Source of the DNA: MWBV01 sp964418095
Lineage (GTDB): Archaea; Nanobdellota; Nanobdellia; Pacearchaeales; GW2011-AR1
Length of the DNA: 64,000 nucleotides
Assembly: GCA_964418095.1 (NCBI GenBank)
Contig: CAYQKM010000001.1
Coordinates: forward strand, 62,001-126,000
Direction of reading: 5' to 3'
Below the pieces are notes generated by a model. It worked only from the letters and a program-made list of their open reading frames with translations, ran no database searches and had not been told where the DNA came from. The translations under genes and the position numbers were made by a program. Shown one piece after another: positions 1-9,152 of this stretch (positions within the stretch are counted from its first letter, which is position 1; every line of letters begins with the position of its first letter).

Positions 1-390
1 CTCTCTAATTTCTTTCATATTTTTGAAGATAAGATGAGCTTAATAAAAGCACATAAAGATAATTTTAGTGGAGAATTTAATCTGGATAATGGAGAAAAAA
101 TATTAAAATTACTAGAAGATTCTAATCTAAATAATAAAGAAATTTCAGATAAAATAGAAGAAATAATCTTGAATAAAAACAATCTAAAAGAAAAGGAAAA
201 GAGCATAAGAGAAGACAAAACTATCCATATAATTTCAGAAGTAAATGCCGTCGAGGAAAAGATAGAAAACCTAAAAAAAGAATTAGAATGGATTAATAAA
301 ACATCAGAAAAAGCTAAACTAAATAATCAGGAAAACTTAAAAAGCATAAAAGAACAGGCAAAATCAATAAAAATAATAATAAAAGACTAA
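1..390 (+). CDS. Coiled-coil protein, possibly 5'-truncated by window edge
   Basis: I do not recognise this protein. The reading frame is open back to base 1, so the gene may begin before the window; the first ATG inside is at 34 and would give 118 residues. The sequence is very rich in Lys, Glu, Asn and Ile with heptad-like spacing from about residue 45 to 115, which predicts a long coiled coil without membrane segments or cysteines. It is followed after 55 bases by a small membrane protein on the same strand. The function is unknown. Confidence 0.55.
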   Translation, partial: LSNFFHIFEDKMSLIKAHKDNFSGEFNLDNGEKILKLLEDSNLNNKEISDKIEEIILNKNNLKEKEKSIREDKTIHIISEVNAVEEKIENLKKELEWINKTSEKAKLNNQENLKSIKEQAKSIKIIIKD

Positions 391-445
391 ATCAAAAGAT
401 TAAAAAAGCATATAATCTATAATATATTATTAAAGACAATCTAAA

Positions 446-691
446 ATGAGGAAAAAAAGAGGTTCTAAAAAGAAGAAAAACTGCGCTAAGGTAAATAAAT
501 TTCTTAACTTTGGAACTCAAAAATCAGTGTTTTGGGCAATAACCATTTCAGCAATAGTTCTAACAATTCTCGGATTAACACTTGTTTCAGAGGAAAGACA
601 AATCATAATCTCTCTAAATATTATTTGGATTATGGAAGCAATATATGTTTGGATATACCTTGAAGCAAGAAAAACATATAACTTCAAATAA
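446..691 (+). CDS. Small two-helix membrane protein
   Basis: This is an 81-residue protein of unknown function. A strongly basic N-terminus (residues 1-20, mostly Lys and Arg) is followed by two hydrophobic helices, about residues 28-47 and 54-71, joined by a short acidic turn. The positive N-terminal tail predicts that both ends lie in the cytoplasm. It precedes a membrane-anchored regulator gene with 48 bases between, but a TATA-like stretch lies in that gap, so co-transcription is uncertain. Confidence 0.6.
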   Translation: MRKKRGSKKKKNCAKVNKFLNFGTQKSVFWAITISAIVLTILGLTLVSEERQIIISLNIIWIMEAIYVWIYLEARKTYNFK

Positions 692-739
692 ATTTGAACA
701 CTTCAAATTGTTTATAAATAGCTTTTTCTTAGATTTTCT

Positions 740-1363
740 ATGGGTGAAAATCATTTTATACTAGTATCTTTAGATGATTCAAAATCAGAAGCTATCTCAA
801 AGGTTTTAGGAAATAAGTCTTGTAAAAAGATAATTGCCTATTTAAGTGAAAAAAAAGAAGCAAGTCAAAATGATTTATCTAATGCTCTAAATATTCCTTT
901 AAACACACTAGATTATAATATAAAGAAACTTTTAGAATCAGGATTCATACAAAAAAAGAAAGATTTTTTTTGGAGTAAAAAAGGTAAAAAAATAATTATG
1001 TATGAGCTCTCAAACAAATCAATAATAATCTCCCCTAAAAAATCAAATTTTAAGAAAATTAAATCTATTATGCCTGCATTTATAATCACAGCAATAGCCA
1101 CATCTGCTATTTGGATATATGAAAAAACAAAATACTCTTTAAACTATTCAAAACAGAGCTTAGTAGAGCCAGCCAGAGAGTATATTGTAAAAGAATCACC
1201 TGAAGTCCTCTTAAGAGGAGCAGATGCAGGCAATATAATTGCAACTTCATCTGATTATGCACCTTTAGCACTCTCTACACCTCATTTAGTCTGGCCCTGG
1301 TTCTTAGCAGGAGCATTAATAATAACACTCATACTTTCAATTGTAAATTGGAAAAAACTTTAG
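740..1363 (+). CDS. Membrane-anchored winged-helix (ArsR-like) regulator
   Basis: This 207-residue protein is a predicted membrane-bound transcription regulator. Residues about 15-90 form a winged helix-turn-helix: a helix with 'NKSCKKIIAYLSEK', then 'ASQNDLSNALNIPLNTLDYN' as the HTH, then the wing 'GFIQKKKDFFWSKKGKKIIM'. A basic linker leads to one hydrophobic helix at about 110-127, and a second lies at the C-terminus (about 185-203). The roughly 55-residue loop between them would be extracytoplasmic and might sense a ligand. Fused HTH-membrane regulators are common in DPANN and Euryarchaeota. The neighbouring SIMPL and ABC-2 exporter genes are plausible targets, which is inference. Confidence 0.7.
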   Translation: MGENHFILVSLDDSKSEAISKVLGNKSCKKIIAYLSEKKEASQNDLSNALNIPLNTLDYNIKKLLESGFIQKKKDFFWSKKGKKIIMYELSNKSIIISPKKSNFKKIKSIMPAFIITAIATSAIWIYEKTKYSLNYSKQSLVEPAREYIVKESPEVLLRGADAGNIIATSSDYAPLALSTPHLVWPWFLAGALIITLILSIVNWKKL

Positions 1364-1380
1364 TTAAATAAAGAATAATT

Positions 1381-1390
1381 GAAAGGAGGT
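1381..1390 (+). promoter_or_regulatory. Strong Shine-Dalgarno before the SIMPL gene
   Basis: The sequence GAAAGGAGGT ends 8 bases before the ATG at 1399. It is complementary to the 3' end of archaeal 16S rRNA. Only a minority of genes in this window have such a site; most starts look leaderless or lack one. Confidence 0.75.
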
Positions 1391-1398
1391 AAAAACAA

Positions 1399-2166
1399 AT
1401 GAGAAAAAATAATGGAATAATAATAACCTCAATAATAGCAGTAGTGATTTTAGTAATTGTGATTCTTGTTTTAGGCGCATTTAGGTCAATGAACCCATAT
1501 TCAAAAAACACTGTTAGTGCAGAGGGAATATCTAAGGTAAAAGCAACTCCAGATTTAGTTTCAGTATATATTAATATTAAAACTAATGGAACAACAAGTT
1601 CTACAGCAACAGCAGAAAACACAAAAGTCTACAACAAGTTAGTTGAAGAATTAATTTCTGCAGGATTTGAAGAAAAAGATTTGAAAACAGAGAGTTTTAG
1701 TGTGTATGAAGATATATCTTGGGACTCTAAAGATCAAAAAAGCAAAAAAGAGGGATATATAGCTTATCACTCTCTTAAAATTGAACTTGATTCTGCAAAA
1801 ATGGATAAGGTTTCAAAGATAATTGATGCTGCTGTAAATGCAGAAGCTGGAATAAGTTACATAAATTTTGAGTTAACTCAAAAATCTCAAAATGAGTATA
1901 AAGCACAAGCTCTAAAAGAAGCTTCACAAGATGCAATGGTAAAAGCAGGTGCAATTGCTTCAGGACTTAATAAAAAACTAGGAAAACTTCTTTCAGTTCA
2001 AACAAGTGACTTTGGATACTCTCCTTGGAATATTTACACTGCAAGGAGCTTAGATGCAGGATATGGAGAATCAGAAGCACTAATGGCTAAAGAAGCTACA
2101 ATAAACATTCAACCTGGAGAAGAAGAGATATATGCTACAGTAACTGCAATCTTCCAGATGAAATAA
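1399..2166 (+). CDS. SIMPL-domain (DUF541) extracytoplasmic protein
   Basis: This 255-residue protein has an N-terminal signal anchor (about residues 7-27) followed by a SIMPL/DUF541 domain. Recognition rests on the opening 'VSAEGISKVKATPDLVSVYI', on the 'TGTTSSTATAENTKVYNKLV'-type helix, on the 'LKTESFSVYED' strand and on the alanine-rich helix 'ALKEASQDAMVKAGAIASGL'. Family members are membrane-anchored or periplasmic in bacteria; their biochemical role is poorly known. A strong Shine-Dalgarno supports the ATG at 1399, and a T-rich terminator follows. Confidence 0.85.
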   Translation: MRKNNGIIITSIIAVVILVIVILVLGAFRSMNPYSKNTVSAEGISKVKATPDLVSVYINIKTNGTTSSTATAENTKVYNKLVEELISAGFEEKDLKTESFSVYEDISWDSKDQKSKKEGYIAYHSLKIELDSAKMDKVSKIIDAAVNAEAGISYINFELTQKSQNEYKAQALKEASQDAMVKAGAIASGLNKKLGKLLSVQTSDFGYSPWNIYTARSLDAGYGESEALMAKEATINIQPGEEEIYATVTAIFQMK

Positions 2167-2170
2167 ACTA

Positions 2171-2200
2171 ATTTTTTTATTTTTTTATTTTTTTTATTTT
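2171..2200 (+). terminator. Oligo-T terminator after the SIMPL gene
   Basis: Three successive runs of seven to eight T separated by single A lie directly after the stop codon at 2166. Oligo-T tracts without a stem-loop are the usual intrinsic terminator in archaea. Confidence 0.65.
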
Positions 2201-2251
2201 AAATGTATTTAATCACTAAAAATTTATAAACCAGTATTTTGTAAAAGATAA

Positions 2252-3049
2252 ATGTCTGACAAGAGAATAATCGAGGTGAAAAATCTTGTTAAAAAATTTA
2301 ATGGATTTACAGCAGTAGATAAAATATCCTTTAATGTAAAAGAAGGTGAAACATTTGCATTTTTAGGTCCAAATGGAGCAGGAAAAACAACTACAATAAA
2401 AATGCTTACAACTTTGTTGCACCCTACTTCTGGAGAAATAATAATTGATGATAATCTAATAAGTGAAACAAATAAAATAAGAAAATCATTTGGAATTGTT
2501 TTTCAAGATCCAAGTTTAGATGATGAATTAACAGCAGAAGAGAACTTAGAATTTCATGCTGTCCTTTATAGTGTTCCAAAAGAACTAAGGAAAAAAAGAA
2601 TACCTGAATTACTTAAACTTGTAGATTTATATGAAAGAAGAAAAGATTTAGTAAAAGTTTTCTCTGGAGGAATGAAAAGAAGATTAGAAATAGCAAGAGG
2701 ACTAATTCATCATCCTAAGATATTATTTTTAGATGAACCTTCAGCAGGGTTAGATGCTCAAACAAGGAATTTTTTATGGAAATACATTAAAGGATTAAAT
2801 AAAAAAGAAAATATGACAATTTTCTTAACAACACACTACTTAGAAGAAGCAGAAAAAGTAGCAGATAAAATAGCAATTATTGATAATGGAAAAATAATAA
2901 AAATAGGAACATCTGAGGAAATTAAAAAAGAAACAAATTCAAAAGATCTTGAAGAAGCATTTTTGAAACTCACAGGGTATAAAATACGAGAAGAAGAAGC
3001 AAGTTCTCTAGAAAAATTAAGAGCAAGACGCAAGAGGGGAGGAAGATGA
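2252..3049 (+). CDS. ABC exporter ATP-binding subunit (DrrA/ABC-2 type)
   Basis: This 265-residue ATPase powers the ABC-2 permease encoded next. Walker A is 'GPNGAGKTT' (about residues 39-47), the Q-loop lies in 'IVFQDP', the signature is 'FSGGMKRRLEIARG', Walker B with the D-loop is 'ILFLDEPSAGLD', and the switch histidine is in 'TTHYLEEAE'. The sequence is closest to the DrrA/NatA branch exporting drugs, sodium or lipids. The stop overlaps the permease start by 4 bases, so the two are translationally coupled. A TATA-like 'AAATTTATAAACC' lies about 30 bases upstream of a nearly leaderless start. The substrate cannot be told from sequence. Confidence 0.92.
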   Translation: MSDKRIIEVKNLVKKFNGFTAVDKISFNVKEGETFAFLGPNGAGKTTTIKMLTTLLHPTSGEIIIDDNLISETNKIRKSFGIVFQDPSLDDELTAEENLEFHAVLYSVPKELRKKRIPELLKLVDLYERRKDLVKVFSGGMKRRLEIARGLIHHPKILFLDEPSAGLDAQTRNFLWKYIKGLNKKENMTIFLTTHYLEEAEKVADKIAIIDNGKIIKIGTSEEIKKETNSKDLEEAFLKLTGYKIREEEASSLEKLRARRKRGGR

Positions 3050-3795
3050 CTGGACCAATCTATATAATGTGGCTAAGGCAGCTTAAGAGAACTTGGCGCT
3101 CAAAACCTCGTCTAATTGGCTCTCTAGCTCAACCACTCCTATTTCTAGTTGCACTTGGCTTTGGATTTGGACCAATTTTCCAGAAAGCAGGTGAAGGAAA
3201 CTACCTTAATTTTCTTTCTCCGGGGATAATTGCAATGACTATTTTATTTAGCTCAATGTTTTCTGGGATGGAAGTTCTTTGGGATAAAGAATTTGGATTC
3301 CTTAAAGAAACACTAGTAGCTCCAGTACCAAGATGGAAAATAATGTTAGGAAGAACACTAGGAGGAGCAACTGTCTCTTCACTTCAAGGACTTGTTGTCT
3401 TTATGCTTGCAATTGCAATTGGATTTAGACCCTCAAATATGAGTTTAATAGCACTATCTTTCTTATTTATGTTTTTAATTGCCATGCTCTTTACCTCACT
3501 AGGAACAGCAATAGCTTCTAAACTTAGTGATATGCAAGCATTCCCAATAATAATGAATTTCATAATAATGCCTTTATTCTTTTTGTCAGGAGCTTTATTC
3601 CCTGTAGAAGGGCTTTCAAAAGGGCTATCAATTGTAATAAAACTAAACCCCTTATCTTATGGAGTTGATGCTATGAGACACTCTCTTACAGGAGTTGGAA
3701 GCTTCGGATTATTTTTAGATTTCTCAGTTTTATTTATTATCATGATGACAATACTCTTTATTGGAAGCAGATTATTTAAGAGAATAGAAGTCTAA
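3046..3795 (+). CDS. ABC-2 type exporter permease
   Basis: This 249-residue integral membrane protein has six predicted hydrophobic segments typical of the ABC2_membrane family. The conserved region near the C-terminus, 'IIMPLFFLSGALFPVEGL' followed by 'LNPLSYGVDAMRHSLTG', is the family signature. The N-terminus carries the amphipathic 'MWLRQLKRTWRSKPRLIGSL' coupling helix. It is encoded directly after its ATPase with a 4-base overlap, forming a complete half-size exporter. The substrate is unknown; the DrrB-like similarity suggests a hydrophobic compound. Confidence 0.92.
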   Translation: MTGPIYIMWLRQLKRTWRSKPRLIGSLAQPLLFLVALGFGFGPIFQKAGEGNYLNFLSPGIIAMTILFSSMFSGMEVLWDKEFGFLKETLVAPVPRWKIMLGRTLGGATVSSLQGLVVFMLAIAIGFRPSNMSLIALSFLFMFLIAMLFTSLGTAIASKLSDMQAFPIIMNFIIMPLFFLSGALFPVEGLSKGLSIVIKLNPLSYGVDAMRHSLTGVGSFGLFLDFSVLFIIMMTILFIGSRLFKRIEV

Positions 3796-3810
3796 AAGAA
3801 GTAAAAAGAA

Positions 3811-5496
3811 TTATCTACCTCCACCACCGCCTCCTCCAATTCCTCCTCCACCTGCTCCAGAAAATCCTCCACCAGCATTTCCTGAAAAGTTAGAAGTATC
3901 TCCTATTCCAAAAAATGTTCCTGTAGTTATTCCAATACACACTTTCTCTTGTTCATTAGTAATCAAATTATTTGCCTTTAATTCTTTAATAACTCTCTTA
4001 GAAACACCTAAAGCTGTAGCATAAATCAAATATTCATTCCAGATAATAAGTGTTTTATGCTTTGCTGTTTTAATTGAAAATGAGTTATTTAAGTATCTCT
4101 TAAATGCTTTCCATTTTTGATATTCAATATAATATTCTCCTTTAAACTTAGAATAAAGAGGACTAAAAGAAAGCATTATTCCAGTAAAGAGTCCTAAAAC
4201 ATAAACAAAGTAAATAGATTCAGGAGAATTTAGTAAATGTGAAACAGATACCATTCCAATAAATAGTGCGAAGAAGCAAATCATAATTACAGCTCCTCTT
4301 TGATAAATATTATTCAAATAATTTTTTCCTACTTTATCAATATCTTTCTTTAGCAGGTTAGTTTTAGCTAGAGAGTTTTTAGCAATAAAATTCACATAAT
4401 AATAACTTCTAGTAAATCCCTTAAAATTAAAATACTCTCCATCAATGAATTTACTATCTTTATCTGGTCTAAGGTTTAATTTAGCAAATTCTAATAAATC
4501 ATAAACCTGTTTTTCTATTTTATCCCCTACAAATTTATTTAACTTAATATATGTCTCTCCTTCCTTCTCTTTAATATCAATAATTTTTTTATTGTAGAAT
4601 TTTAAGAGTACAGAAGAAAAAAAGTTTTTATCTATTTTGAAAAAAGGAGGATTAAAATAAGCTGCAACTTCCCAGTATTTTCTTTTATTAGGGAAAGCAC
4701 TTAACTCTTTTGGAATAGATTCATAAGAATTTTCTTTTCCAAAAATAAACCATAATATGAGAAATAAAATGCCTGGTAAAATTGCAAAAAGTATAATGAA
4801 AAATACAAGTAATGAGTCAAACTTAAATCTCTTTTGCTCAATTATCTTAAATCCACTAACATCTCCGTAATATGGAATATAAACTATAACATTCTCACTA
4901 GGGAAATAAACTTCTTTTTTAATAGCCTCTCCTTCAATAACAAAATTCTTAGGAGTGAGTTTAACATGATTTTTAGGAGAGTATATTATAAATTTAATAT
5001 AGTACATTCCATTTATTTTAAATAAATTTTCAGGTTTTAATTGGTAATTTGCACTTATTTTATATTCTGTTCCTTTTAGATACCCCAATTCATTTCCAAA
5101 ACTACACCCATACTCATTATTTTCAGTGTAAGGTTTACATGAAAACTCCTCTCCATATAAGTAACACACTCCAAAACCAGTTCTTAGATAAGGTTCTCCT
5201 AAAGAACACTCTAAATTATTAAAAATAACTGAATCAGAGTAATCTGAATATTCTGGGATATTCCAAAATACTCTTGTTGAAAATGTTCTAAATAGTGTGT
5301 GGTAGGGTTTATCTGGTTTAAAAGATAATTCTTCATATATTTGATCACCATTAATTATAATTTTAGATGAATGAAAATTAAATTTATTTAAATCCAATAC
5401 AAAAATAGAAACTAGCCCGAGTGCTATAAACAAGATAGTTATAATTAAGATAATTGGTAGTTTGGGGTCTGATGCTCTCTTTTTATTATTTTCCAT
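3811..5496 (-). CDS. DUF2207-like membrane protein with Gly-rich C-terminus
   Basis: This 561-residue protein has the layout of the DUF2207 (predicted membrane protein) family. There is an N-terminal membrane helix (about 12-34), an extracytoplasmic beta-rich region to about 220, a second hydrophobic segment (about 226-250), a cytoplasmic region, a hydrophobic pair around 400-450, another cytoplasmic domain, and a tail of almost pure glycine ending in Arg. That glycine-rich end is typical of the family. The function is unknown. It runs in the same direction as hisS, with only 14 bases between hisS stop-side sequence and this start, so the two may share a transcript. Confidence 0.75.
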   Translation of the reverse strand: MENNKKRASDPKLPIILIITILFIALGLVSIFVLDLNKFNFHSSKIIINGDQIYEELSFKPDKPYHTLFRTFSTRVFWNIPEYSDYSDSVIFNNLECSLGEPYLRTGFGVCYLYGEEFSCKPYTENNEYGCSFGNELGYLKGTEYKISANYQLKPENLFKINGMYYIKFIIYSPKNHVKLTPKNFVIEGEAIKKEVYFPSENVIVYIPYYGDVSGFKIIEQKRFKFDSLLVFFIILFAILPGILFLILWFIFGKENSYESIPKELSAFPNKRKYWEVAAYFNPPFFKIDKNFFSSVLLKFYNKKIIDIKEKEGETYIKLNKFVGDKIEKQVYDLLEFAKLNLRPDKDSKFIDGEYFNFKGFTRSYYYVNFIAKNSLAKTNLLKKDIDKVGKNYLNNIYQRGAVIMICFFALFIGMVSVSHLLNSPESIYFVYVLGLFTGIMLSFSPLYSKFKGEYYIEYQKWKAFKRYLNNSFSIKTAKHKTLIIWNEYLIYATALGVSKRVIKELKANNLITNEQEKVCIGITTGTFFGIGDTSNFSGNAGGGFSGAGGGGIGGGGGGGR

Positions 5497-5510
5497 ATTT
5501 AGTTTGGGTT

Positions 5511-6686
5511 TTATTTCCTTTGGACAATAACATTCTTTTTTGTTATTTTTTCTAAAGTAAGGGTTTTCTCTTTCCCTGTAACCATATCTTTAACTTTGAA
5601 TTTTTTTGTTTTTACTTCTTTAGCACCAACAAAAATAACTTGGCTCATATTCAAAGAGTTTGCATATTCAAGTGCTTTTGAAGGTTTACCATAATAAATA
5701 GAAACAATGTTTCCTTTTTTTCTAAGAGATTCTGCAATTTTTATTGCCTGCTTATCTTCGTCTAAAGAAACAATTAAAATACTATTTTTATTAATGCTTA
5801 GGTTTGATAAAGAAGTTAATCTATCTAATCCAAAACTTATCCCAGTGCATTGTATCCCATTAAACTCATAACTTCCACCTCCACAAATAGTTTCTTTCAT
5901 CTTATTTGTCTTTATTTCAAAGACTGTTCCATTGTAATAACTTAATCCTCTTGATAAAGAAGGAGAAAATTTTGCTGTGGCTCCATATAGTGAAAGATAA
6001 TTTTGAAATTCTTTAATTTCTTTGTAAGAATCATATTTTAAAAAATAATTTTCAGGTTTTTTAAATATCTCTAGTATTTTTTCAGCATTATATTTTTTAA
6101 GATTTTCTTTAATTTCTTTTTCTTCAAGTTTATCAATCTTATCTATTTCCCTTATAATGCTAATATAATCTTTAGTGTTTATTCCTTCTTTATCTAATAT
6201 CTCATTAAGCAGTTTTCTATTGTTAAAGTAAATAGTAGAATTCACTCCAATTTTATTTAGTGCTTCTCTTGTTAGTGCTAAAATTTCAGCCTCGTCTCTA
6301 ATTTTACTTCCAACAATATCCACATCACACTGAACAAATTGTCTAAATCTATTTGAACTCACAGGCTCATCTCTAAATACCTCCCCTATTTGGTATCTTT
6401 TATAAGGAAGTTTTTTATTTTGCATAATCCTTTTTAATTGGAATGTAAATTCATATCTTAGTCCCAAGTCCCTCTGTCCTTTATCATTTAGTTTAAAAAT
6501 ATCTGAAACAGCCTCATCTTGTTTATTTTCCCCTTGAATAAAATCTCTGTACTCAATTAAAGGGGTTTCAGCAGGCTCAAACCCATATTTTTCAAAAGTA
6601 TCCACTAAGATTTTTCTTATCTCTGCTCTTTTTAGAGCTTCTTCTCCTGTATAGTCCTTAAAACCTTTTACTAATTCAATTTTCAT
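5511..6686 (-). CDS. hisS: Histidyl-tRNA synthetase
   Basis: This class II synthetase charges tRNA-His. At 391 residues it is slightly shorter than the usual 410-430. Motif 2 is seen as 'GEVFRDEPVSSNRFRQF' (about residues 103-119), the histidine-binding region as 'GLSYYNGTVFEI' and motif 3 as 'GISFGLDRL'. The C-terminal alpha/beta anticodon-binding domain follows with 'ILIVSLDEDKQAIKIAESLR'. The N-terminal 'VKGFKDY' matches the family opening, supporting the ATG at 6686. The tRNA-His gene is 2.6 kb away in this window. Confidence 0.95.
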   Translation of the reverse strand: MKIELVKGFKDYTGEEALKRAEIRKILVDTFEKYGFEPAETPLIEYRDFIQGENKQDEAVSDIFKLNDKGQRDLGLRYEFTFQLKRIMQNKKLPYKRYQIGEVFRDEPVSSNRFRQFVQCDVDIVGSKIRDEAEILALTREALNKIGVNSTIYFNNRKLLNEILDKEGINTKDYISIIREIDKIDKLEEKEIKENLKKYNAEKILEIFKKPENYFLKYDSYKEIKEFQNYLSLYGATAKFSPSLSRGLSYYNGTVFEIKTNKMKETICGGGSYEFNGIQCTGISFGLDRLTSLSNLSINKNSILIVSLDEDKQAIKIAESLRKKGNIVSIYYGKPSKALEYANSLNMSQVIFVGAKEVKTKKFKVKDMVTGKEKTLTLEKITKKNVIVQRK

Positions 6687-6873
6687 TTTACTACAAACAA
6701 ATTATCCTTTTTAGGTTTATTTAGTTTACTAATTGTCCTATAACCACCCCTTTGGAATTTTCCTTAACTAAATTATGCACTCCTCTCTAACCTTTTTCTT
6801 CGAGAGTAATTTGTGTAAATTAAATCTGAAGAGATTCTGTATAAGTTCCATTTACTCTTAAAAATATTTAAAA

Positions 6874-7860
6874 TTATAAAACACCTTCTTTTATCAAGTC
6901 ATCCCAAGATTTTTCACCAAGCACAACTAATGCTTCATTAAATGTAATTATTGGTTTCCTGTATCTCATCATATCATCTATTGCGATTCTAGGACAAGCC
7001 AATTCAATAAACCCCTCTAAATTAGAAAAGTTTGTAAGCTTATCAGGTGAAAATTCATCCATAGTAATAACAATAGGATTTATTTTAATTTTTTTAAATT
7101 TATCAATTAAAACTTTATATGGACCAAATTTTTGCCCTAATTTTGTCCCAACAATAATTCCTATTTTCTTTGCTTCTTTAAACTTCTCTACAGTTAAAAT
7201 TCTCTGTCTCAAAATCTTATCTTTAATCTCATCCATACTCTGTATTTTATTATTATACACATCAATTAAAAATACAGGTTTATTTAATACCAATGCTGCT
7301 CCCATTGAATGAAAATTATTTCCAACAACCACAAAACATTCTACTTTACTTTCTATTGATTTCATGCCTAAATACTGGCATCCAATAACATGCCCTTCAT
7401 AAGTAACATTCCCTTTTTTCTCTGATAAGGTTACTTTTTTATTATTATCTTTATAAAACTCTACAATTTTTTGAACATCGTGTCTATGTTGAATTGAATA
7501 ACTCAAACCTATTTTTTCAAAATTCTTTAATTCCACAAGAGATTTTTTAAGAAGAGGAATTAAATTAAGCTCATCTTTAATTTCAACATAAATAACAGGA
7601 AAATTAACCTCCATAAATTTAGAATGTCCAAAATGGACAATTAAGTCTGCTTTAACTGATTTAGCCTCTTCAACTGCAACAGAGCACCCTCCCCAACAAG
7701 TTTCTCCTGAAAATAAAGCCTCAATATTTAACTCTTGAAAAACTTTAAGCAAATTAAATGTTTCTCCTTTAATGCCTTCAGGAAGCTGAACTAAAACTCT
7801 TTTAGGTTTATATTTTTTAAGCTCTTTCTTAAGTTCATCTAATTCAAAATTTAATACCAT
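6874..7860 (-). CDS. dph2: Diphthamide synthesis radical enzyme Dph2
   Basis: This 328-residue protein is the archaeal Dph2, which transfers the 3-amino-3-carboxypropyl group of S-adenosylmethionine to a histidine of elongation factor 2, the first step of diphthamide synthesis. The three cysteines holding its iron-sulfur cluster are visible: one in 'GETCWGGC' (residues 55 or 59), C162 in 'VIGCQYLG', and one in 'LACPRIAIDD' near residue 287. Length fits the archaeal homodimeric form. A gap of 187 bases to hisS holds no gene I can recognise. Confidence 0.93.
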   Translation of the reverse strand: MVLNFELDELKKELKKYKPKRVLVQLPEGIKGETFNLLKVFQELNIEALFSGETCWGGCSVAVEEAKSVKADLIVHFGHSKFMEVNFPVIYVEIKDELNLIPLLKKSLVELKNFEKIGLSYSIQHRHDVQKIVEFYKDNNKKVTLSEKKGNVTYEGHVIGCQYLGMKSIESKVECFVVVGNNFHSMGAALVLNKPVFLIDVYNNKIQSMDEIKDKILRQRILTVEKFKEAKKIGIIVGTKLGQKFGPYKVLIDKFKKIKINPIVITMDEFSPDKLTNFSNLEGFIELACPRIAIDDMMRYRKPIITFNEALVVLGEKSWDDLIKEGVL

Positions 7861-7913
7861 TTATATTAAAAATAAAATAGCTTTAAAAATTTAGTTAAAA
7901 CATTTAACTTATC

Positions 7914-8810
7914 TTAAAATTCAAATATTTCAGATAATTCGCAAGTTTGTTTTTCTCCAGAAAAATCTACAAAATAAGCTAAGAATCTTAGTTTTTTAGG
8001 CTTATCTAAATTTTGTCTAGGAACACTAACATAAACAATACTATTTTCAAATGAAGCAATATCCCCTGGAACACTTGTAACAAAATTTGAAGAGCTTCTT
8101 TCATCTGTAAATACAAATGTTAAACCATCTATTTCTTCATCACCATCTTTATAAAAAGTTATACTAATATCACTATTCTCTTTATCTTCATTGCTTACAA
8201 TATTCACCAATGAAAGATTTGCCTGAACACATTTTTCTTTTAAAGTCATAACACATTTTCTTTCTAAACAATAATAACCTCCAGAGCACCCTCCATGACA
8301 CTCTCCACCACATCCATCATATCCACACTCATATCCTGAAGGGCAATAAGGGGCACACTTCTCAAGGTCTGAAGAAGTAAAAGTATATTCGTCTTTCCTA
8401 CTGCCTATCCCTTCTTTTGATTCTGAATCAAAAAGAGGGTAAATTGTCAGTTTAGATAATTTAGATACATTAGCCTCGTTTAGTTGCAGTAAAAAAGTTG
8501 TTGAACTAAATTCATCTAAAGAAGTTTCTTCTATAATAGTCTCTTCAAGTGATTTATCTTTAACAATAAATTTTATACCTGTAATATTTCCTTTACCAGT
8601 CCCCCTTTTTACAAGAACAATTAAAGAATTATTTCCTGTAATTTGAACTTTAGAAATTTCCAAATCAAGAGTATATTTGCCCATCAACCTATCTTTTCCT
8701 TCTTTAGAAACAACTGCCTTTACTACAAAAAAGATTATTAAAAGAAAAAGCACCAATGCTACAATAAATGCTAATCCCCACTTTGACAACCCTTTTTTAT
8801 TATACCTCAT
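7914..8810 (-). CDS. Cysteine-rich anchored surface protein with class III-like signal
   Basis: I choose the ATG at 8810 because an AAGGTGAT Shine-Dalgarno lies just upstream and because the protein then opens 'MRYNKKGLSKW', like the pilins at 10.8-11.9 kb ('NKKGLSAIV'). An upstream ATG at 8846 would add 12 residues. The K-K-G-L-S stretch followed by a hydrophobic helix resembles a class III (prepilin-type) signal peptide. The body is beta-rich and contains a cluster of about ten cysteines near residues 155-185, with a C-G-G-x-C-x-G-G-C pattern, probably disulfide-bonded outside the cell. Function is unknown; it may be a minor pilin or a surface protein. Confidence 0.65.
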   Translation of the reverse strand: MRYNKKGLSKWGLAFIVALVLFLLIIFFVVKAVVSKEGKDRLMGKYTLDLEISKVQITGNNSLIVLVKRGTGKGNITGIKFIVKDKSLEETIIEETSLDEFSSTTFLLQLNEANVSKLSKLTIYPLFDSESKEGIGSRKDEYTFTSSDLEKCAPYCPSGYECGYDGCGGECHGGCSGGYYCLERKCVMTLKEKCVQANLSLVNIVSNEDKENSDISITFYKDGDEEIDGLTFVFTDERSSSNFVTSVPGDIASFENSIVYVSVPRQNLDKPKKLRFLAYFVDFSGEKQTCELSEIFEF

Positions 8811-8911
8811 TATTTTAATCACCTTCTTTTTGGCATATCTAATCAATAGAAATAAAACTTTAAAAATTTATTTAATTTAATTATATAATAAATTTAATAA
8901 TATAAGTGTTA

Positions 8912-8998
8912 AACAAGGGCGGAAGGAGGGAATCGAACCCTCTTGAAAAAGTTTACTTTTTCTGCACTTCAACTAATCAGGAAGTCGATTTAATTCAA
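8912..8998 (-). repeat. 87-bp tandem repeat, unit 1 (tRNA-His 3'-end copy)
   Basis: This is the first complete 87-bp unit. Its first 32 bases are identical to 9312-9343, which hold the T-arm and 3' acceptor strand of the tRNA-His gene plus flank. The rest is unrelated to the tRNA and contains a perfect hairpin (GAAAAAGT/ACTTTTTC with a 2-base loop) and a weaker inverted repeat (ACTTC/GAAGT). The unit has no 5' tRNA half, so by itself it cannot make a tRNA. Confidence 0.85.
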
Positions 8999-9052
8999 AA
9001 CAAGGGCGGAAGGAGGGAATCGAACCCTCTTGAAAAAGTTTACTTTTTCTGC
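8999..9052 (-). repeat. 87-bp tandem repeat, unit 2, cut by the assembly gap
   Basis: The second unit starts exactly 87 bases after the first and matches it base for base until the run of N begins at 9053. Confidence 0.85.
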
Positions 9053-9152
9053 NNNNNNNNNNNNNNNNNNNNNNNNNNNNNNNNNNNNNNNNNNNNNNNN
9101 NNNNNNNNNNNNNNNNNNNNNNNNNNNNNNNNNNNNNNNNNNNNNNNNNNNN
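9053..9152. other. Assembly gap (100 N)
   Basis: Exactly 100 N are present, the usual placeholder for a gap of unknown length. It lies inside the repeat array, so the true number of repeat units is not known. Confidence 0.98.

Noticed and set aside
6687..6873. A small gene or RNA between hisS and dph2
   Set aside because: The only frames are under 30 codons with stops, and I see no C/D-box pair or stable hairpin. It is left unannotated.
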